Shown here: piece after piece, positions 1 to 5,499 of the stretch
Numbering within the stretch: position 1 is the first letter of the stretch
Layout: each line of letters opens with the position of its first letter
From: Lysobacterales bacterium
GTDB taxonomy: Bacteria; Pseudomonadota; Gammaproteobacteria; Xanthomonadales; SZUA-36
Assembly: GCA_013213875.1 (NCBI GenBank)
Contig: JABSSV010000019.1
Span: 2,503-8,001, forward strand
Length of the DNA: 5,499 bases
Direction: 5' to 3'
The notes under the pieces: model-generated
Databases searched by the model: none
Told to the model about the DNA's origin: nothing
The model's input: the letters and a program-made list of their open reading frames with translations, nothing else
Made by a program: the position numbers and the translations under genes

Positions 1-87
1 CAAACAGATCAATAGCTGAGGTGCTGAATACGCTGGTTTCCCGGTCGGGCCTTCGCAATGCTCACTACTCCACGAATCTCTAGGTCG

Positions 88-117
88 TTGACAGCAGGGT
101 GGGGTGCTGGGTTCAAT
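88..117 (+). promoter_or_regulatory. Candidate sigma-70 promoter for the TPR-CHAT gene
   Basis: A perfect -35 hexamer TTGACA lies at 88-93. After an 18-base spacer comes TTCAAT at 112-117, which matches 4 of 6 bases of TATAAT. The predicted start of transcription is near 124, giving a leader of about 50 bases before the TTG start codon. The -35 is strong and well placed, the -10 is mediocre, and no experiment supports it. A second -10-like hexamer, TGTAAT at 137-142, lacks a convincing -35. Confidence 0.4.
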
Positions 118-125
118 GCAGCAAC

Positions 126-136
126 CTTGCGGCAAG
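126..136. promoter_or_regulatory. Short palindrome near the predicted transcription start
   Basis: CTTGC-G-GCAAG is a perfect 5-base inverted repeat with a one-base centre, sitting just after the predicted -10. The centre is too short for an RNA hairpin loop, so if functional it would more likely be a DNA operator for a dimeric regulator. A palindrome this short can also occur by chance. Confidence 0.15.
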
Positions 137-162
137 TGTAATCAATCCCAGACAGCCTCGGT

Positions 163-168
163 AGGGAG
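163..168 (+). promoter_or_regulatory. Ribosome binding site deciding the TTG start of the TPR-CHAT gene
   Basis: AGGGAG lies 5 bases before the TTG at 174. The in-frame ATG at 240 has no purine-rich Shine-Dalgarno sequence in front of it. The site therefore favours TTG initiation at 174 although an ATG is available 22 codons later. Confidence 0.55.
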
Positions 169-173
169 TTCCG

Positions 174-3100
174 TTGCATCAATACTGTCACAAGCTGGGC
201 CGCTGGACGGCCCAGTTGATTCGTAGTCAGCGCTTGAACATGCTGGCTTTGCTGTGTCTGAGCCTGCTGATTTCCGGCGTCAGCGCCAGCGAGCTAGGCA
301 TGACGCGGGAGTACTTCGTCAGACAGCAGACAGATGAGGCCCTGCTGGTACGTATTGACGGCCTTGAAGCCGAGTTTGAAGCGCGTATGTTTGATATTCA
401 GGGCGAGCTGTTGCAGGCCTCGGCGCTGCCTGCAGTGCGTCTGGCACCGTTGTTTATGTATGTGGGGCCGGCCGCGGAGGAGCGACAGCTCGACATTCGC
501 CTCAAGGCACCTTTGGTCACGAACCGCAGCACCTTTCAGGTGGGGTTTAGCCGCATTACCGTTCGCGATGATCGTAGCCGCCAGTTGGCACAGGCCTATC
601 AGTGGTTGTCCTTTGCACTCCGGCTATCGGAGGACAACAGTGCCGCTGGCTGGTCCGTGCGGGTTAATGCGCTAAACAATGCGGCGCGGTTGTTTGAGCA
701 TTTCGGTATGGACGAGCTGCGGCTCTGGTCCCGCTTCTATGCGGCGCAGCTGACGCAGTTTGGCATGGGCGATAACCATGCCGCTCTGGAGCAGGTTCAG
801 TTGCTCTATGCAGACCCTAACCTGCGTCGCTACCGTACGATTGAGCTTGCCTTGCGACAGTTGGAGCTGCGTGCCCTCGCGGCCTTGCGGGCCGCCGGTG
901 CGCCGCTGCCGGACCAAGGGCAGCAAGATCCGGTGCAGCAAGCGGCCGAGCGATCCCTGCGCGCCGCGGTGGCTCAGGGCCAGCAGTTCGAGCGCGCCAG
1001 TGCGCTGTTTCTCAGTGGCCTCGATTTTGCGGCGCGCAATGATGCGGCGCGCGCGCTGGAGCGCTACCAGGCCGCCCTGCAACTGGCAGATACCATTGCC
1101 GCTGGCGATCTGGCGACGGAGATCCGGGAGAGCCTGCTTGCGATTCATGGCAGTCAGAACGATGTGACGGCCAGTAGCGCCGTGCTCAAAGCAATTGAGA
1201 CCCAGTTGCTTGAGGAAGGCGCCGGTGACGAATTGGCATTGAATCTGTTGCGCCAGGCCAGGCTGCTCAACCAAACCTATCGCTACCCGGCGGCTCTGGA
1301 AGTGCTTGAGCAGGCGCTGGAATTTGAGCACAACAGCGCAACCCGCGCCCAGTTACAGCTGGAGCAGGCCCGTGCTTTCTTTGAGCTGGGTGACCTGGAT
1401 CAGGCAGAGCGATGGGCCCGTGCGGCGGTCACGGTACCCGGCGGGGATGCCTATCGGCGACCCACGGCGGTGCTGGACGTGGGCTACGGTATCAGCGTGC
1501 TGGCTAGCGTGGCCCGCGCGCAGGAACAGTGGCAGCGCATGCGGACGGCCCGGCAGGCCCAACAGGCCTATCTGAATACCCCTGCAAGTCGCGCGTCCTG
1601 GGACTGGGAGCGCGCTCAAGATGCGATTGCTGAACCGGGCCCAAGGAACCGTGCCGCGGTGCCCCTGGCTGAGCTTGCGAATCGCGCGCAGGCACCGCAA
1701 AGCTGGCGGGATCTGGCGCAAACGGAGCTGTGCACGCTGCAGCCAGCATGCACCACCGGCCAGGTGCGTGCCGCCTATGAGCGGCTGCTGCAGAGCGCCA
1801 TGCCCCGTCATGCCGCGACCGGTCGCTGGGCCTGGGCAAAGTTGCAGCGTCGGGGCGGTGACGCGGCCGGGGCTCGCGCAACCATGAACCGCCTGGTAGA
1901 AGAGCTGACCTTCACCCGCTATGTGTTGCCCGGCGTGCTCGGCTCCTGGTACTGGCAGCACATTGAAAAGCTACAGCAAAACTATCTTGATCAATTGGCG
2001 CAGGCGCAAAAGCCCCTGGACCTTCTGTTGGGTTTGGCGCGCGTGCGCTGGTTGACGGCCGCCGACGAGGGTCTCGCGCTGCCTTTTGCGAGCGACTCCT
2101 GGTGGGAGGGGACGGGTCTTGATGCCGCAGAAGCGGAACTGCAAATGCGTTCCGATCTTGCCCGGCAGGCGTCGCAATCACTGCGTGGCAACGAGCAAGC
2201 GGAACTGCTCACAGCCATGGAGACCGTGCGCGTACAGCACCGGTCGCTACTGCGTTTCCTGAAGCGTGAGGCGCTGCAGCAATGGGTGGCGGATCTGGGG
2301 CAGCATGAGGCCGTACTCGACTTTTACTTCAGCGAAACGCGCTGGCTGGCTGTGCTGGCAACCAACAACGGCACGCGCCAGTGGGATCTGGGTCGGGCGC
2401 TGGAGGCCGGTAGCTGGCCGGACCTGGTCAGGGACGCCAGCGTGCTCGATGGTTCCGCCTTTGACGCCCTGATGTCGCAATGGGGTGACCGGCTTCTGGG
2501 ACCCCTGCAGCAGGCACTGCCGGAAACGATCTATGTGCCCGCCAACGCCGCCCTGGCGGGCGTGCCACTGAATGCTCTAGCGCTGGGTCGGGAGCGGTTC
2601 GGTGACCGCCATCGTGTCTATCGGCTGGCCAGTTTTCCCGCGCGCAAGCCAGCGCCGCCCGTGCGCGTGAGGCCGCAGGAAGGTGGGTTGTGGCTCGCGG
2701 GTGCGCCCACTGACTTTAGCCCCGGTTTTCTGGAGCGCATTGGCAGCAACCGTGAACTGGGTGCCGTCATGCAGCCGTTTATTGGCCCCAATTTGACGGT
2801 GGTGCAGGGATCAGCGCTGCTCCCTGACGAATTTCTTACCCCGGCCTACGCCCGTGCATCACTGGTGCATTTGGCCATGCCCGCTGTGCTCACGCCGGCG
2901 CAGCCGGGGGCGTCCTACTTGGAACTCTCAGAGCCCGGCCGGGGGTTGGGCCGCACGCGCTTTCCGCCTGCCGGTCTGGCTGCTGCGCCTGCCAGTGCGC
3001 GGCTGGTGAGCCTGAGTCAGATGCAACGCAGGGCGCCGGAAGCGGCGCTTTCCACCAGCGGGCGTCCACCTCTGGTCAGTGATCTTCTGGCGGCCGGAGC

Positions 3101-3284
3101 GCGCCAAGTGTTGGCCAGTCACTGGCCCAGTGACGATGCGGTGGCCGCTGCGTTTTTCACCCGCTTTTATGAGCAGTTGGCGCTGCTGGAAGATCCGCTG
3201 CTGGCCTTGCGGGCAACGCGTCAGGCCATGACGTCCGCTTCGAGCGATCGTAGCGCTCAGCGTTTCGATATCTGGTTGGACTGA
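174..3284 (+). CDS. Secreted TPR-repeat protein with C-terminal degenerate CHAT domain
   Basis: This 1036-residue protein starts at TTG, supported by AGGGAG 5 bases upstream; the alternative is ATG at 240 (Met23). Residues 1-22 are basic, 23-37 are hydrophobic, and a signal peptidase I site VSA/S follows Ala38, so export to the periplasm is predicted. Residues about 40-130 look like a beta-rich domain resembling the PPC-like N-terminal domains of other TPR-CHAT proteins. Residues about 136-690 are helical, with TPR-like units near 272-306, 354-387 and 393-420. Residues about 712-1036 follow the CHAT fold: a VLDFYF strand at 714-719, YVPANAALAGVPLNAL at 787-802, VHLA at 898-901, and a C-terminal AGARQVLASHWPSDD stretch at 974-988. 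CHAT domains are caspase-like cysteine proteases. Here the catalytic His and Cys positions read Pro903 and Met950, and the domain has no Cys, so I infer a non-catalytic scaffold or sensor. Its partner and substrate are unknown. The M48 lipoprotein gene follows 138 bases downstream. Confidence 0.88.
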   Translation: MHQYCHKLGRWTAQLIRSQRLNMLALLCLSLLISGVSASELGMTREYFVRQQTDEALLVRIDGLEAEFEARMFDIQGELLQASALPAVRLAPLFMYVGPAAEERQLDIRLKAPLVTNRSTFQVGFSRITVRDDRSRQLAQAYQWLSFALRLSEDNSAAGWSVRVNALNNAARLFEHFGMDELRLWSRFYAAQLTQFGMGDNHAALEQVQLLYADPNLRRYRTIELALRQLELRALAALRAAGAPLPDQGQQDPVQQAAERSLRAAVAQGQQFERASALFLSGLDFAARNDAARALERYQAALQLADTIAAGDLATEIRESLLAIHGSQNDVTASSAVLKAIETQLLEEGAGDELALNLLRQARLLNQTYRYPAALEVLEQALEFEHNSATRAQLQLEQARAFFELGDLDQAERWARAAVTVPGGDAYRRPTAVLDVGYGISVLASVARAQEQWQRMRTARQAQQAYLNTPASRASWDWERAQDAIAEPGPRNRAAVPLAELANRAQAPQSWRDLAQTELCTLQPACTTGQVRAAYERLLQSAMPRHAATGRWAWAKLQRRGGDAAGARATMNRLVEELTFTRYVLPGVLGSWYWQHIEKLQQNYLDQLAQAQKPLDLLLGLARVRWLTAADEGLALPFASDSWWEGTGLDAAEAELQMRSDLARQASQSLRGNEQAELLTAMETVRVQHRSLLRFLKREALQQWVADLGQHEAVLDFYFSETRWLAVLATNNGTRQWDLGRALEAGSWPDLVRDASVLDGSAFDALMSQWGDRLLGPLQQALPETIYVPANAALAGVPLNALALGRERFGDRHRVYRLASFPARKPAPPVRVRPQEGGLWLAGAPTDFSPGFLERIGSNRELGAVMQPFIGPNLTVVQGSALLPDEFLTPAYARASLVHLAMPAVLTPAQPGASYLELSEPGRGLGRTRFPPAGLAAAPASARLVSLSQMQRRAPEAALSTSGRPPLVSDLLAAGARQVLASHWPSDDAVAAAFFTRFYEQLALLEDPLLALRATRQAMTSASSDRSAQRFDIWLD
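240..290 (+). other. Signal peptide hydrophobic core and cleavage site of the TPR-CHAT protein
   Basis: Residues 23-38 form a Leu-rich core (starting MLALLCLSLLISG) ending in the small-residue motif Val-Ser-Ala before Ser39. Lys7, Arg10, Arg17 and Arg20 give a positive n-region. Cys28 is not in a proper lipobox (it is preceded by Ala-Leu-Leu), so a type I signal peptide is preferred over a lipoprotein signal. Confidence 0.7.
2307..3281 (+). other. CHAT-like domain lacking the His/Cys catalytic dyad
   Basis: The region aligns by eye with the CHAT family across its length. The usual HLATHG box reads His899-Leu-Ala-Met-Pro903-Ala, so the catalytic His is Pro903. The usual VLSACETG box reads Leu947-Ser-Gln-Met950-Gln-Arg, so the catalytic Cys is Met950. 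The following helix-strand block, AGARQVLASHW (974-984), is well kept, and so is the ALRATRQAM helix. The protein ends soon after it (RFDIWLD), where active homologues usually continue with a Trp-Ala-x-Phe-type final strand. The domain boundaries are approximate. Confidence 0.75.
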
Positions 3285-3422
3285 TTGGCCGGGGTCTCCA
3301 ACTCCGAGGCCTAAGGCCAGGCAACGGGTGGCAGGCTATAACGGCGCACGCTAGGCTTGAGAGGCAGGGCGGTGCCGCTGCCGCTATCTGGCGCACCTTT
3401 CTACATTTGCGGAGACCTGACC
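3285..3422 (+). promoter_or_regulatory. Intergenic gap with a weak promoter candidate for the M48 gene
   Basis: The 138-base gap is long enough to hold a promoter. TATAAC at 3337-3342 matches 5 of 6 bases of the -10 consensus, but no good -35 lies 16-18 bases upstream. A small inverted repeat, GGCC-TAA-GGCC, is present at about 3308-3318, too short to be a convincing terminator. The M48 gene may have its own promoter or be partly read from the upstream gene. Confidence 0.25.
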
Positions 3423-4232
3423 ATGAATCGACTGGGTTCACTGTGCTTTCCTTTAGCGATGGTTGCGCTGCTGGGCGCTTGTGCGACCAGCCCGACGGGC
3501 CGTCATCAACTCATGCTGGTCTCCGAGGACCGCGCTATTGCCGAGTCAAAATCCGCCTATCTGGCTACCGTGCGGGACCTCGATTCCCAGGGGCAGATAT
3601 CCCAAGACCCCATGATCAATCGTCGGGTTAAGGAAATTACCGGGCGTCTGATCAGTCAGGCAATCGTGATGCGACCTGACGCGGCAGATTGGGACTGGAA
3701 CGTGGTGGTGATTGACGACCCGACCAATGTAAACGCGTGGTGTATGGCGGGTGGCCGCATGGCGGTCTATACCGGATTGTTGGAACAGGTTCAGCCTACC
3801 GATGACGAATTGGCCCAGGTTATGGGACATGAGATCGGGCATGCGCTGGCCAATCATACGGCAGAGAAGATGTCAGTCCGCATGGCCAGTTCCATCGGCG
3901 TGCTGGCGGTAGGTATCGCATCCGATAGCCACGCCGCCGCACTGGGCGGAGCCGCACTGGCGGCGACCTATGTGATCAATATGCCCAACAGTCGCGTCGC
4001 TGAAACGGAAGCGGACCGCATCGGCATCGAGCTGGCCGCCCGGGCCGGTTATGACCCGGCAGCGGCGGCTACCTTGTGGCAAAAAATGGGGGCTGTGGGC
4101 GGTCAGGCGCCTCCGCAATGGATGAGCACTCATCCCGACCCGCAAAACCGGCAACAGCGCCTGAGCGAACTGGAGCCGGAGATGCGTGCCTACTACGACC
4201 CCCGTGCCCAGCATCCGGTCTACCGGCTTTAG
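3423..4232 (+). CDS. M48 family zinc metallopeptidase, outer-membrane-type lipoprotein (LoiP/OMA1-like)
   Basis: This 269-residue protein starts at ATG 3423, preceded by GGAGA at 3411-3415 with 7 bases between. An in-frame TTG at 3357 would bury the lipoprotein signal and is rejected. Residues 1-19 are a signal peptide ending in the lipobox LGA/C with lipidated Cys20. Residue 21 is Ala, not Asp, which favours sorting to the outer membrane. The M48 signature is complete: HEIGH at 136-140 (zinc ligands His136 and His140, catalytic Glu137), and ETEAD at 194-198 giving the third ligand Glu194 plus conserved Asp198. Also present are the NAWCMAGG strand motif before the active site and the THPDP motif near 236-240. 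Length and order match bacterial LoiP/YggG-like peptidases, which degrade damaged or misfolded envelope proteins. Catalytic activity is therefore expected; the actual substrate is unknown. It could work on, or with, the TPR-CHAT protein encoded just upstream, but this is inference from adjacency. Confidence 0.92.
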   Translation: MNRLGSLCFPLAMVALLGACATSPTGRHQLMLVSEDRAIAESKSAYLATVRDLDSQGQISQDPMINRRVKEITGRLISQAIVMRPDAADWDWNVVVIDDPTNVNAWCMAGGRMAVYTGLLEQVQPTDDELAQVMGHEIGHALANHTAEKMSVRMASSIGVLAVGIASDSHAAALGGAALAATYVINMPNSRVAETEADRIGIELAARAGYDPAAAATLWQKMGAVGGQAPPQWMSTHPDPQNRQQRLSELEPEMRAYYDPRAQHPVYRL

Positions 4233-4241
4233 TGCTGCATC

Positions 4242-4700
4242 TCAGACGGCTTGCGGTTTCATGCGCACGGCGATGACCTGACCCTCTGCGGTGAGTTGGT
4301 CGCCGGACAGGACCCTTACCTGAACCACCGCCTTGCGTGCGGAGGCGTCGGACACAGAGGCCTCCAGCCGCAGCGGCTGGCCATTCATGGGCGTTGGAGC
4401 GCGATACTCCACGTGCAGTGAGGCGGTTACGCAGCGCGGCGGTAGACCGCCCTCGGTAGCCTGGAAGTGGGCCGCGCCCGTGGCGATGCCATGACAGTCG
4501 ATCAGGGACGCGATGAGCCCCCCGTAAACGACACCGGGAACGCCCAGCTGGTCCCCGCTGGGCAGGTACTCAGCGATAACCAGTTCGCCCTGGCGATGGC
4601 TTTTTAGCTGCAATCCCGATGTATTTTGGGAGCCGCAGCCGTAGCATAGCTGGAACCCTTCGTCGTACTGATCCTGAATGGCCAGTGCCTGCTCGTTCAT
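4242..4700 (-). CDS. PaaI-family hotdog-fold thioesterase
   Basis: This 152-residue cytoplasmic protein is a single hotdog domain, of usual length for the PaaI/4HBT family, whose members hydrolyse acyl-CoA thioesters. The family helix motif VYGGLIASLIDCHG (58-71) includes Asp68, at the usual acidic active-site position. The strand VTASLHVEYRAPTP (91-104) and the C-terminal strand ending in VIAVRMKP are also typical. The N-terminus has CYGCG (Cys19, Cys22) followed by N-x-x-G-L, seen in a subset of this family; its role is unknown. The ATG start lies 3 bases after the mmuM stop, and its GA-rich ribosome site falls within the last codons of mmuM, so the two are probably cotranscribed and translationally coupled. 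The acyl substrate cannot be read from the sequence. Confidence 0.87.
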   Translation of the reverse strand: MNEQALAIQDQYDEGFQLCYGCGSQNTSGLQLKSHRQGELVIAEYLPSGDQLGVPGVVYGGLIASLIDCHGIATGAAHFQATEGGLPPRCVTASLHVEYRAPTPMNGQPLRLEASVSDASARKAVVQVRVLSGDQLTAEGQVIAVRMKPQAV

Positions 4701-4703
4701 GTC

Positions 4704-5499
4704 TTATGTCTCTCTCAGGGCGCGCTTCAATGCGCTTATATGTTCCGGGCCCACGCGGCAGCAACCGCCGATGGCGCGGGCACCGGCCTGTTGCCAACCC
4801 TTTGCAGCGGCGGCCACTTCTGCGGCCGTGGCCGTTCCGCACCATCGGTTGGCGGCCGCATCGTAACGCTCACCGGAGTTTGGGTAAACCAACAGGGGCA
4901 TATCCGGTACCGTGTCACGCATGATGTGGAGCAGGGCTGCGACGTGCTGCGGGGCCGTGCAGTTAATGCCCAATGCCCGCACCCGGGCATGCCCCTGAAA
5001 AAGCAGGACCACCTCGGCCAATGGCGTGCCGTCGCTAAGGTGTGCGCTATCACGGCAGCAAAAACTGACGAAGGCCGGCAGCTCATGGTCATGCAGCAGC
5101 TCGGCCAAAACCTGCGCCTCCTGACGATTGGGAATGGTCTCACAGGCCAGGAGATCAGGGCGTGCGGCGGCAAGCACGGTCAGTCTTTGCGCATGAAAAG
5201 CGGCGAGCTCGTCACTGGCTATGGCGTAGCGACCGGTGTACTCGGAGCCATCATGCTGCACCGCGCCCCAGGGACCCACGCTCGCGGCCACCAATGCATC
5301 CGGCACATGAGCAGCCCTACTGGCCTCGCGGGCCAGCTGCACGGATCTTTGCAATAGCGCGTCCGCTTCCTCGGCACCGAGTCCCAGGGCGGCAAAGCCG
5401 GCCCTGCTGGCCTGATAGCTGGCCGTGATCAGCAGCTCGGCGCCGGCCTCCAAATATCTTTCATGGGCGGCACGAATGGCGGCAGGGCGCTGGTGGAGC
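4704..5499 (-). CDS. mmuM: Homocysteine S-methyltransferase, partial (N-terminus beyond the window)
   Basis: The frame is open from the right edge, so 264 residues are present. About 45 N-terminal residues of a roughly 310-residue enzyme are missing, including the usual DGAMAT-like start motif. The TTG at 5453 is internal, because coding resemblance continues upstream of it to the edge. The protein closely resembles E. coli MmuM: LITASYQA, a SVGPWGA stretch, GSEYTGRY, LLACETIPN, RDSAHLSDGTPL, ALGINC, VYPNSGERYDA and IGGCCR occur in the same order. The three zinc-binding cysteines are all present: one in GINC (codon 4959-4961) and the pair in GGCC (codons 4758-4763). The enzyme transfers a methyl group from S-methylmethionine or S-adenosylmethionine to homocysteine, making methionine in the cytoplasm. 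It is first of the two-gene minus-strand unit seen here; its promoter lies outside the window. Confidence 0.93.
   Translation of the reverse strand, partial: LHQRPAAIRAAHERYLEAGAELLITASYQASRAGFAALGLGAEEADALLQRSVQLAREASRAAHVPDALVAASVGPWGAVQHDGSEYTGRYAIASDELAAFHAQRLTVLAAARPDLLACETIPNRQEAQVLAELLHDHELPAFVSFCCRDSAHLSDGTPLAEVVLLFQGHARVRALGINCTAPQHVAALLHIMRDTVPDMPLLVYPNSGERYDAAANRWCGTATAAEVAAAAKGWQQAGARAIGGCCRVGPEHISALKRALRET
4709..4714 (-). promoter_or_regulatory. Ribosome binding site of the thioesterase gene inside the mmuM end
   Basis: On the minus strand, GAGAGA lies 8 bases before the thioesterase ATG and within the last sense codons of mmuM, whose TAA stop comes between. This arrangement suits translational coupling: a ribosome finishing mmuM is positioned to restart. 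Confidence 0.4.

Larger units (their letters stand above)
1..173. other. Upstream leader region with possible tail of a preceding gene
   Basis: No complete gene is supported here. On the + strand, the frame beginning at base 3 is open from the window edge to a TAG at 81-83 (26 codons). It could be the C-terminal end of an upstream gene, and its first residues (NRSIAEVLN) faintly recall a helix-turn-helix of the LuxR type. The piece is too short to assign, and the rest does not continue that pattern. A strong -35-like hexamer follows the stop by only 4 bases, which fits a gene end followed by a fresh promoter. A minus-strand open frame (9-191) overlaps the region but has no recognisable features. 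Confidence 0.3.

Noticed and set aside
9..191. Minus-strand open frame of 60 codons in the leader region
   Set aside because: No recognised motif, and it overlaps the promoter and start of the TPR-CHAT gene. A real small gene cannot be excluded but nothing supports it.
255..257. Cys28 of the TPR-CHAT protein as a lipoprotein cysteine
   Set aside because: The preceding residues Leu26-Leu27 do not fit a lipobox, which needs a small residue right before Cys. Val-Ser-Ala at 36-38 is a better cleavage site.
672..1331. Minus-strand open frame of 219 codons
   Set aside because: It lies wholly opposite the TPR-CHAT gene, whose frame gives clear TPR-like repeats. Its product has no recognisable motif, and long antisense frames are common in GC-rich genes.
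1353..1961. Minus-strand open frame of 202 codons
   Set aside because: Antisense to the TPR region, low-complexity residue mix rich in Gly, Arg, Pro and Ala, no domain signature.
3308..3318. GGCC-TAA-GGCC as a terminator of the TPR-CHAT gene
   Set aside because: The stem is 4 bases, the loop 3, and no T-run follows.
3357..3422. TTG at 3357 as the start of the M48 gene
   Set aside because: It would place 22 residues ahead of a textbook lipoprotein signal peptide. ATG 3423 has a GGAGA ribosome site at good spacing.
4740..5357. Plus-strand open frame of 205 codons
   Set aside because: It is the antisense shadow of mmuM, whose minus-strand frame carries all the expected motifs in order.
5451..5453. 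TTG at 5453 as the mmuM start
   Set aside because: The frame continues upstream to the window edge with residues that match the family (Ala-Ala-His-Glu-Arg-Tyr-Leu before Glu-Ala-Gly-Ala), so this codon is an internal leucine.

Overview
The window is GC-rich (about 60% by eye), densely coded bacterial DNA. It contains an outer-membrane-type M48 lipoprotein peptidase, a secreted TPR protein with a CHAT-like end, an MmuM-type methyltransferase and a PaaI-type thioesterase. Together these suggest a gammaproteobacterium, perhaps of a marine or environmental lineage. That placement is inference from protein style only; nothing in the window identifies the genus.

Layout: positions 1-173 are a leader region holding the possible tail of an upstream gene and a good promoter candidate. 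Positions 174-3284 (+) encode a large exported protein: signal peptide, beta-sandwich-like N-terminal domain, TPR-type helical repeats and a C-terminal CHAT (caspase-like) fold. After a 138-base gap, 3423-4232 (+) encodes an M48 zinc metallopeptidase lipoprotein. Its stop lies 9 bases from the stop of a convergent minus-strand pair: a PaaI-family hotdog thioesterase (4242-4700) and, upstream of it on the same strand, homocysteine S-methyltransferase mmuM (4704 to beyond the right edge). These two are 3 bases apart and almost certainly cotranscribed.

The two plus-strand genes both look like cell-envelope proteins, so a shared periplasmic role in scaffolding or protein quality control is possible but not shown. 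The two minus-strand genes are cytoplasmic metabolic enzymes: methyl transfer to homocysteine, and probable hydrolysis of an acyl-CoA.

The most notable observation is that the CHAT domain seems to be a pseudoprotease. The expected catalytic His aligns with Pro903 and the expected catalytic Cys with Met950. The whole domain contains no cysteine. The predicted mature protein has only two cysteines, six residues apart in the helical region, as would suit a periplasmic disulfide. I found no CRISPR array, RNA gene, insertion sequence or complete novel multi-gene system.
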